Assembly: GCA_002350105.1 (NCBI GenBank)
Contig: DEDT01000032.1
Location: 1 to 20,377, forward strand
DNA: 20,377 bases
From: Selenomonadaceae bacterium UBA2897
GTDB taxonomy: Bacteria > Bacillota > Negativicutes > Selenomonadales > Selenomonadaceae
Direction: 5' to 3'
The position numbers were made by a program, and so were the translations under genes. Below are positions 6,960 to 12,757 of this stretch, one piece after another. The number at the start of each line of letters is the position of its first letter. The first letter of the stretch is position 1. The notes beneath the pieces were generated by a model. That model was given only the letters and a program-made list of their open reading frames with translations. It did no database searches and was not told the DNA's origin.

Positions 6960-7160
6960 ATACTTGCGCCTCCAATGGATAGTAATCTGATGACGGTAGA
7001 TAGTATAACACAAATCGTGGACAATTGCTACCCTGAATTTCACACTTTATCATAAATATTGCCATAAAGTTGCACTTTGTTAACGGTATAGCACCCATAA
7101 TGTGCAATATGGGGCCTTTGTGATGTACGAACATACACCGCAAAAGTCCCATAACGAGTA
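6960..7160 (-). promoter_or_regulatory. Structured ~200-nt leader of the pheB-hom-thrB operon
   Basis: Between the promoter and the pheB start the minus strand can form three successive hairpins. The first is around 7146-7117 (ATGT/ACAT flanked by GTG/CAC and CTTT/AAAG). The second is CCCATA/TATGGG (7113-7108 with 7099-7094). The third is ACTTTAT/ATAAAGT (7070-7064 with 7050-7044). There is no T run making a terminator, and no T-box TGGNACCGCG sequence; AGGGTAGCAA near 7033 is only a weak resemblance. A 66-codon frame from 7152 to 6952 overlaps the pheB start but has no ribosome site and is not rich in threonine. A second possible -10 (TATACT) lies about 35-45 bases before the pheB ribosome site with a poor -35. 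Confidence 0.4.
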
Positions 7161-7166
7161 AGATAC

Positions 7167-7195
7167 ATTATAGCCTATGTACTTGATTTTTTCAA
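7167..7195 (-). promoter_or_regulatory. Near-consensus sigma-70 promoter of the pheB-hom-thrB operon
   Basis: On the minus strand TTGAAA (7195-7190), a 17-base spacer and a perfect TATAAT (7172-7167). The -35 overlaps the plsY stop codon, so the operon starts transcription immediately at the end of the preceding gene. It is one of the best promoter matches in the window. Confidence 0.75.
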
Positions 7196-7800
7196 CGATG
7201 CCCGGCCTTGATTTTATTTTCCGTGCCATGCATGAGGCGCTGGATATTCGCCCGGTGCCGGATAATGATAAAGGCAGCAGCCAGCACGCCGAAGCCCACG
7301 AACTCCATGGGCAGGCCAAAGGCAAAGGCCAGGATGGGCACGAGCGCCGCAGCCACGCAGGATCCAAGCGAGACGTAGCGCGTAACCGCCACGATGCCCA
7401 GCCAGACAAGAAAAACGATGAGGCTCACGAGCGGCATCATCACGACACAAACGCCGAGCCCGGTGGCCACGCCCTTGCCTCCCTTGAATTTCAGGAAAAG
7501 CGAACAGGAATGGCCCACGATGGCAAAGATAGCACCCAAAACGAGGGCCAATGGCGCCCCTGCCAGCAGCCAGCTGCCAAAGAGCACACTGAGCGCACCC
7601 TTGAGGAAATCGAGCAGGAAGATGAGAAAGCCCGGCCCCTTGCCCAGCGTGCGCCAGGCATTCGTCGCACCGATGTTGTGGCTGCCGTGCTCGCGCAGGT
7701 CCGTGTGCCAGAGGAGCTTGCCCCAGACGAGGCCGTTGGGGATGGAGCCCAGCACATAGGCCACTAGGCAGACGCAGAGATAACCCGAAATGCCGGTCAT
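7192..7800 (-). CDS. plsY: Glycerol-3-phosphate acyltransferase PlsY, 202 aa
   Basis: Integral membrane enzyme that transfers an acyl group from acyl-phosphate to glycerol-3-phosphate, making lysophosphatidic acid, the first step of membrane phospholipid synthesis. Conserved motifs: GSIP at 18-21, SHNIGATNAWR at 40-50 (usually GSGNIGATN), DFLKG at 64-68, and KFKGGKGVATG near 104-114, the substrate-binding loop. Several hydrophobic spans fit the usual multi-pass topology, and the C-terminus ends with RHRANIQRL and GTE as in the family. The start ATG shares one base with the der stop codon (TGATG), and a GAGGAGG site lies in the last der codons, so the two are translationally coupled. The unusual His in place of Gly in SHNIG is worth noting but the motif is otherwise complete. 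Confidence 0.96.
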   Translation of the reverse strand: MTGISGYLCVCLVAYVLGSIPNGLVWGKLLWHTDLREHGSHNIGATNAWRTLGKGPGFLIFLLDFLKGALSVLFGSWLLAGAPLALVLGAIFAIVGHSCSLFLKFKGGKGVATGLGVCVVMMPLVSLIVFLVWLGIVAVTRYVSLGSCVAAALVPILAFAFGLPMEFVGFGVLAAAFIIIRHRANIQRLMHGTENKIKAGHR

Positions 7801-9131
7801 CAGTAATCCTCCTCCTCTTTGCGTGCACGCACGATGAGCTTCAGCGGCGTGCCCTCAAAGCCGAACTGCTCGCGCAGGCGGTTCTCGATGAAGCGCAGGT
7901 AGGAGAAATGCATGAGCTCCGGATCGTTGACGAAGATGATGAACTTCGGCGGATGCACGTCGGCCTGCGTCATGAAGTAGAGCTTCAGCTGACGGCCGCG
8001 GTGCATGGGGGGCGGGTTGACGGACATCGCGTCGCGAATGAGCTCGTTGAGCACACCCGTGCGGATGCGCATGGTCTGCTGCTCCGCCACATATTTCACC
8101 AGCTCGGTTACGCGGCCGACGCGCTGGCCTGTGAGCGCCGAGGTATAGAGCACCGGCGCATACTGCAGGAAGCCCAGTTGCTCGCGCAGATCGTCCGTGA
8201 ACTTCAGCGTGGACTTGTCGTCCTTGTCCGGGTAGATATCCCACTTGTTGACGATGATGACCGAGCCCTTGCCCGACTCATGCGCATAGCCCGCGATTTT
8301 CTTGTCCTGCTCCGTAATGCCCTCCGAGGCATCGATGAGCATGAGCACGATATCGGCGCGATCGATGGCGCGCAGGGAACGCATGACGCTGTAGCGCTCC
8401 ACCGGCTCGTCGATCTTCGCGCGGCGGCGCATCCCCGCCGTATCGATGAGCAGGTATTTCTGCCCATCACGCACGAAATGCGTATCGATGGCGTCGCGCG
8501 TCGTACCCGCCACGTCGCTGACGATCACGCGTTCCTCGCCGAGCAGCTTATTCACGAGACTGGACTTGCCCACATTTGGGCGGCCGATGACCGCGATGGC
8601 GATTTCGTCCTCCTCTTTATCCTCCTCCGCATGCTCAGGGAAAGCGGCCACGACGGCATCCAGCAGGTCGCCGAGGTTCATCGCATTCGAGGCCGAGAGG
8701 CCGATGGGGTCGCCAAGGCCCAGCTGGTAGAACTCATAGATATCCATCTGCCGCTGTGGGCTGTCGATCTTGTTCACCGCCAGGATGACCGGCTTGTGCG
8801 CCTTGCGCAGCAGCTTTGCAACTTCCTCATCCGCCGTGGTCAGGCCGGCACGGCCATCCACGAGGAAGAGGATGACGTCCGCCTCCTCGATGGCAATCTG
8901 CGCCTGATCGCGCATGGAGCGCAGGATATGGTTGCTCTCGTCGAACTCGATACCGCCCGTGTCCACCATGGTAAACGTATGGTTCAGCCACTCGGCATCG
9001 AGATAGATGCGGTCACGCGTCACGCCCGGCATATCATCGACAATAGAGACGCGCTTCTTGCCAATCTGGTTGAAAAGCGTGGACTTGCCCACATTCGGAC
9101 GGCCAACGATGGCCACAATCGGTTTGCTCAT
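7800..9131 (-). CDS. der: Ribosome-associated GTPase Der (EngA), 443 aa
   Basis: Essential double GTPase needed for 50S ribosome assembly. Two G domains are visible: the first with GRPNVGKS at 10-17, DTGG near 57-60 and NKID at 120-123; the second with GRPNVGKS at 183-190, DTAGMRRR near 220-227 and NKWD at 295-298. Between them is an acidic linker (EEDKEEDE). The C-terminal KH-like domain includes RGRQLKLYFMTQADVHPPKF and ends in a basic-acidic tail. Length is normal. The ATG at 9131 follows AAGGAGG with good spacing. It sits 37 bases after the DUF512 radical-SAM gene and overlaps plsY by one base, as in many Firmicutes. Confidence 0.98.
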   Translation of the reverse strand: MSKPIVAIVGRPNVGKSTLFNQIGKKRVSIVDDMPGVTRDRIYLDAEWLNHTFTMVDTGGIEFDESNHILRSMRDQAQIAIEEADVILFLVDGRAGLTTADEEVAKLLRKAHKPVILAVNKIDSPQRQMDIYEFYQLGLGDPIGLSASNAMNLGDLLDAVVAAFPEHAEEDKEEDEIAIAVIGRPNVGKSSLVNKLLGEERVIVSDVAGTTRDAIDTHFVRDGQKYLLIDTAGMRRRAKIDEPVERYSVMRSLRAIDRADIVLMLIDASEGITEQDKKIAGYAHESGKGSVIIVNKWDIYPDKDDKSTLKFTDDLREQLGFLQYAPVLYTSALTGQRVGRVTELVKYVAEQQTMRIRTGVLNELIRDAMSVNPPPMHRGRQLKLYFMTQADVHPPKFIIFVNDPELMHFSYLRFIENRLREQFGFEGTPLKLIVRARKEEEDY

Positions 9132-9168
9132 GTTATTCCTCCTTCTGTCTATATCTCATGTCTATATC

Positions 9169-10563
9169 TTAATAGGTTAAATTCTTCGTATAGCCGGCAT
9201 TGCTCTGCCAGGTATAGGTGCTCTCACCCTCACGCGACTTATGGTAGTGCGCCCAGTCAGCCAGTGCCCGGTGGAAGTCCGCCCCCGTCTGCACAGGCTC
9301 GATGCGCGCCGCAGGGAACTTTGCCTGCAGGTCTTTAAGGTGCATATCGTCGAGAAAGACATCCTCTCCCGCCCGCAGCGCCGGCTCGGGGATGATGATG
9401 CCATCCCTTGGCCCGGAAAGCCCCTGCAGCGCCTGCAGGATGTCATGCCCCGTCAGAAGTCCTGATACATTGACCGTCTTCCCGAACCAGTCGTTGGACA
9501 CGGGCACGATGCGCACGTGCAGCTCAGGCTCCTTAGCCATGGCTTCTCGTGCAAGCTTTTGCAGCATGGGTGCCACCGCCGTGCCCGTCACGACATCGAT
9601 ATGCAAAGGCTCGGATAAAGGCGCAGTCTCAGGCTCATTCTTTTCCCACTCGCAGATGAAGTTACGCGTAAGGCCGATGCCGTTGTCGAGCTGGGGAAAG
9701 CCATCGTAGAACGAGGCGGGCGGCACCTCGCGGCCCGCGAGGAAATAAAACTCATCGCTGAGATAGATAAACGTTCGCCCTTCCTCCGCCTGAATCTGCT
9801 TCTGCCACTTCTCGACCTCGTCGATCACCGCCGCTGCACCGTCGTGGTCGAACTGCCTGAGCGGGAACGGGTCGTCGCGCCACTTCGTGATGCCCACGGG
9901 CACGATGGCCAGTGACAAGGCATGCGGCCGCCGCGCCACGATCTCGCGAATCGTGCGTTCCAGCTCCTTTCCATCGTTGAGGCCCGCACAGAGCACGACC
10001 TGTGTATGGTAGTCGGCCCCTGCCGCCTCCAGGCGGTCGAGCTGCTGCGCGATCTTCTTCGCACCTTCGCAGCGCAGCATCTTCGCCCGCAGTTCCGGGT
10101 TCATGCACTGCACCGAAACGTAGAGCGGCGAGAGATGGTACTGCGCAATACGCTTGAAGTCGGCGGGCCCCATATTCGTCATCGTGACAAAGTTGCCATA
10201 GAGGAAACTCAGGCGGTAGTCATCGTCCTTGATGGACAGGCTGCTGCGCATATCGGGCGCAATCATATCGACGAAACAGAAGCAGCAATGGTTCGCACAG
10301 TTGCGAATGCCATCGAAGACGGCACTCTTGAACTCGACGTCGAGTTCCTCGTCCATCTCCTTGTCGAAGGCGATGACCTCCTGCTCGCCATCCGCATGTT
10401 CCACGAGCAGTTCAATCTCCTCGTCGGCCATGGCAAAGCTCAGATCGATGATATCGCGCAGGTTCTGCCCGTTGACCGCGAGAATCTTATCCCCCGCTAC
10501 GAGGCCGAGCTCCGCGCCCAGTCCATCCGGATGCACGCGCAGGATTTCGCCGGCGTACTGCAT
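9169..10563 (-). CDS. DUF512 family radical-SAM-like Fe-S protein with PDZ-like N-terminus, 464 aa
   Basis: Conserved protein of unknown reaction, found widely in Firmicutes and cyanobacteria next to der. The N-terminal 60 residues are PDZ-like (GLGAELGLVAGDKILAVNG). A Fe-S cluster motif follows: C89-x3-C93-x2-C96 with an extra Cys at 94, in CANHCCFCFVDMI, then KDDDYRLSFLYGNFVTMTN and LSPLYVSV, which are hallmarks of the family. The C-terminal DUF512 part includes SDEFYFLAGREVPP and a Rossmann-like segment (IDVVTGTAVAPML; LTGHDILQAL). The Cys spacing fits radical-SAM proteins, so SAM chemistry is inferred, substrate unknown. Start at 10563 is preceded by AGAGGTGAG. It lies between S1 and der, so a role connected with translation or ribosomes is possible but unproven. 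Confidence 0.9.
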   Translation of the reverse strand: MQYAGEILRVHPDGLGAELGLVAGDKILAVNGQNLRDIIDLSFAMADEEIELLVEHADGEQEVIAFDKEMDEELDVEFKSAVFDGIRNCANHCCFCFVDMIAPDMRSSLSIKDDDYRLSFLYGNFVTMTNMGPADFKRIAQYHLSPLYVSVQCMNPELRAKMLRCEGAKKIAQQLDRLEAAGADYHTQVVLCAGLNDGKELERTIREIVARRPHALSLAIVPVGITKWRDDPFPLRQFDHDGAAAVIDEVEKWQKQIQAEEGRTFIYLSDEFYFLAGREVPPASFYDGFPQLDNGIGLTRNFICEWEKNEPETAPLSEPLHIDVVTGTAVAPMLQKLAREAMAKEPELHVRIVPVSNDWFGKTVNVSGLLTGHDILQALQGLSGPRDGIIIPEPALRAGEDVFLDDMHLKDLQAKFPAARIEPVQTGADFHRALADWAHYHKSREGESTYTWQSNAGYTKNLTY

Positions 10564-10615
10564 ATCTTCTCACCTCTCTCATGAATCGTAATCATTCGTT
10601 TATAGAACAGCACAA

Positions 10616-10639
10616 AGGAGTGATGCTGCCATCACTCCT
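10616..10639 (-). terminator. Perfect 10-bp hairpin after S1, weak or attenuating terminator
   Basis: AGGAGTGATG and CATCACTCCT pair exactly around a four-base loop. On the minus strand it is followed by TTTGTGCTGTT, a poor T tract, so it may only partly stop transcription or may protect the 3' end of the ispH-S1 message. The stem itself carries AGGAG, which would be hidden when folded. Confidence 0.5.
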
Positions 10640-10668
10640 CTGAAATCCTTATTTATCCTGTCCGCGGC

Positions 10669-11757
10669 TTACTTGTTGGCCTTGGTGATGGACAGGGAGA
10701 TGCGTTTACGCTTCGTGTCGATGCGAAGGATCTTGACCGTAACCTCATCGCCCGTATGCACAGCCTCATCGGCGCGCTCAATGCGATGATCAGCCAGCTC
10801 GCCCATCGGAATCAGGCCATCGAAGCCCTGCTCGATTTCCATGAAGGCACCGAAGTCCGTCAACTTGATGATCTTGCCGTTGATAACCTGGCCTTCCTCG
10901 TAATGGGAAGCATGCTCGTACCACGGATCCGGCATCGTGTCCTTGACGGACAGGGAAATGCGGCGGCTCTCTTTGTCGACGTTCTTCACGTAGACATCGA
11001 GCTCCTGGCCAACCTTCAGCACGTCAGCCGGGTTCTTCACGCGGTGCCATGCAAGGTCGGAGATATGAGCCAGACCATCTACGCCACCGATATCGATGAA
11101 GGCACCGTAGTCCACGATGCGCTTGACAACACCTTTGACTGTCGTGCCCGGCTCCAGCGTAGCGAAGATCTGCTCCTCAGCCTTGGCGCGCTCAGCCTGC
11201 AGCAGCTCGCGGCGGGAGAGCACCAGGCGCTGCTTGTGCACATCGATCTCGATGATCTTGCACTCGAACGTCTGGCCGACGAACTGGCTGAGATCCTTCA
11301 CGAAATGCAGCTCAACCTGCGAAGCCGGAATGAAGCCGCGCACATTGTACTCGCCGACAGAAGCCACGAGGCCGCCTTTGACGACCTGCGTAACCGTAGC
11401 CTGTACCGTGCTGTCCGCGTCCTTGAGCTTCTCCAGCTCTTCCCAGCCCTTCATGCGATCGGCCTTGACCTTAGAGAGGGCACCGCCGTTCTCGCCGCCG
11501 AGGGACTGAATGTAGACCTTGATGACGTCGTTGACTTTCACGACATCCTCTGCGGACTCCGGAGCCGGATAAGCGAGCTCACGGTTCGGAACCAGGATAT
11601 CCTGCTTGTAGCCGATATCGACCATAGCACCGTTGTGATCCACGCTCACGACCGTACCATCCACAACAGAGCCGACCTGGATGTTGTCCAGCTTCTCAGC
11701 TTCCTGCTGCATAGCTTCCGCCATGGTAATCTCTTGGTTCATTTCTTCTGTTGACAC
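10669..11757 (-). CDS. rpsA: 30S ribosomal protein S1-type RNA-binding protein with four S1 domains, 362 aa
   Basis: Binds mRNA and helps the 30S subunit engage messages. Four S1 (OB-fold) repeats are visible: about 27-95 (VGSVVDGTVVSVDHNGAMVD), 113-182, 203-272 (VKGVVKRIVDYGAFIDIGG) and 288-358 (VINGKIIKLTDFGAFMEI). This is the shorter Firmicute-type S1, not the six-domain proteobacterial form. I chose the GTG at 11757: a perfect AAGGAGG lies ten bases upstream, whereas the ATG at 11742 has only a weak site. With this start the gene overlaps ispH by 19 bases in a different frame. In several Clostridia and Negativicutes IspH and S1 are fused into one protein; here they are separate but interlocked. 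Confidence 0.93.
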   Translation of the reverse strand: MSTEEMNQEITMAEAMQQEAEKLDNIQVGSVVDGTVVSVDHNGAMVDIGYKQDILVPNRELAYPAPESAEDVVKVNDVIKVYIQSLGGENGGALSKVKADRMKGWEELEKLKDADSTVQATVTQVVKGGLVASVGEYNVRGFIPASQVELHFVKDLSQFVGQTFECKIIEIDVHKQRLVLSRRELLQAERAKAEEQIFATLEPGTTVKGVVKRIVDYGAFIDIGGVDGLAHISDLAWHRVKNPADVLKVGQELDVYVKNVDKESRRISLSVKDTMPDPWYEHASHYEEGQVINGKIIKLTDFGAFMEIEQGFDGLIPMGELADHRIERADEAVHTGDEVTVKILRIDTKRKRISLSITKANK

Positions 11758-12569
11758 TTTTTATATACCTCCTTGATAATCCAGTCGGGCGTTGACGCAC
11801 CGGCTGTAATACCAATTTTTTCAATGTTAGCAAACCACTCGTCCTGCAGCTCCGCTGCCGTCTCGATGTGGTATGTCTTGCAATACTGCGCGCAGAGCTG
11901 CGCCAGCCGTGTGGTATTCGCACTGTTCTTGCCGCCCACCACGAGCATCAAGTCAACCTGCCGGGCCAAAGCCTGCGCTGCCGCCTGCCGTTGATCGGTA
12001 GCCGTACATATCGTGCGCAGGATGCGGATATCGCGAGACTTGCTCAGTAGCCTGCCCACAATCCGCTCGAAGTGCTCACCGGAGAATGTCGTCTGACTCA
12101 CGATGCCCAGTTTGGCACAGTGCTCGACTTGCTCCGCCTCTGCTTCGGACTCTATGGTGAAGGCCTCACGGCCAGACCACTCATAGATGCTTTGAACCTC
12201 AGGATGCTCTTTCTCGCCGACGATGACGACGCGATACCCGTCATCATGGAGTTCCTTGGCCGAGAGCTGCGCTTTGCGCACATGCGGGCAGGTCGCATCG
12301 ACCAGCCGCAGGCCGCGCTTTTCCGCGTGCTCATATATCTCCGGCCCTACGCCATGAGAACGGACGATGATGGTTCCCTGCTCCATGTCCTCCACATGAT
12401 CTACCGTGCCGACACCTTCCGACTTCAGGCGCTCGACCATCTGGGGATTATGGATGATGGGTCCCAGCGTATTCGCATCGCCATCCGGGCTTGCATTCTC
12501 CCTGGCAATCTTGATGGCGCGCTTGACGCCATAGCAAAATCCCAGGTAATCAGCCAAAATGACCTGCAT
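11739..12569 (-). CDS. ispH: 4-hydroxy-3-methylbut-2-enyl diphosphate reductase IspH, 276 aa
   Basis: Last enzyme of the MEP pathway, a Fe-S protein that makes IPP and DMAPP for isoprenoids. The three cluster Cys are present: C12 in LGFCYGVKRA, C94 in DATCPHV and C188 in ICTATDQRQ. Substrate-contact residues are also recognisable: HNPQ (His40), SHGV (His72) and EHPE (His122 with the catalytic Glu124). The C-terminus IGITAGASTPDWIIKEV is the family signature. The start is the ATG at 12569, which gives the standard MQVILADYLGFCYGV opening; a GGATGG site lies upstream. It heads the operon with S1 and is preceded by a recognisable promoter. Its stop lies inside the S1 gene. Confidence 0.97.
   Translation of the reverse strand: MQVILADYLGFCYGVKRAIKIARENASPDGDANTLGPIIHNPQMVERLKSEGVGTVDHVEDMEQGTIIVRSHGVGPEIYEHAEKRGLRLVDATCPHVRKAQLSAKELHDDGYRVVIVGEKEHPEVQSIYEWSGREAFTIESEAEAEQVEHCAKLGIVSQTTFSGEHFERIVGRLLSKSRDIRILRTICTATDQRQAAAQALARQVDLMLVVGGKNSANTTRLAQLCAQYCKTYHIETAAELQDEWFANIEKIGITAGASTPDWIIKEVYKKCQQKK
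11768..11774 (-). promoter_or_regulatory. Perfect Shine-Dalgarno inside ispH that sets the GTG start of S1
   Basis: AAGGAGG on the minus strand, ten bases before the GTG at 11757 and inside the last codons of ispH. It favours the GTG over the ATGA overlap start at 11742. Confidence 0.7.
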
Positions 12570-12599
12570 ACATCAACCATCCTATAGATTTTTCTTGCT

Positions 12600-12618
12600 A
12601 TCGACTTTATAGGTCGAT
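12600..12618 (-). promoter_or_regulatory. Hairpin in the ispH leader
   Basis: ATCGAC (12600-12605) and GTCGAT (12613-12618) pair around a seven-base loop. It lies between the predicted ispH promoter and the ribosome site, starting within about 15 bases of the -10, so it would be at the 5' end of the mRNA or could bind a regulator. Confidence 0.35.
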
Positions 12619-12632
12619 GCAATCTACCAAAC

Positions 12633-12662
12633 AGTATATCATCATTTAACTGTGTGATGCAA
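12633..12662 (-). promoter_or_regulatory. Predicted sigma-70 promoter of the ispH operon
   Basis: TTGCAT (12662-12657), an 18-base spacer and TATACT (12638-12633) on the minus strand, about 65 bases before the ispH start. The -10 matches five of six bases. Confidence 0.5.
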
Positions 12663-12705
12663 GAAAAATTTACACCATCTCTGCGAAATTTAACAAATAG
12701 ATACA

Positions 12706-12743
12706 ATAAAAACGACATCCGTCCCTATACAGAGACAGATGCC
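12706..12743 (-). terminator. Rho-independent terminator of the FAD/Fe-S oxidoreductase gene
   Basis: On the minus strand a 12-pair stem (12743-12732 with 12725-12714, including G-U pairs), a six-base loop and a GTTTTTATT tail. It begins 15 bases after the stop codon. Confidence 0.85.
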
Positions 12744-12757
12744 GGAAAAATGCTACT

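Noticed and set aside
7020..7040. AGGGTAGCAA as a T-box core
   Set aside because: It lacks the TGGNACCGCG consensus and there is no antiterminator/terminator pair after it.
6952..7152. 66-codon frame in the pheB leader as a threonine leader peptide
   Set aside because: No ribosome site, no run of Thr or Ile codons, and it overlaps the pheB start in another frame.
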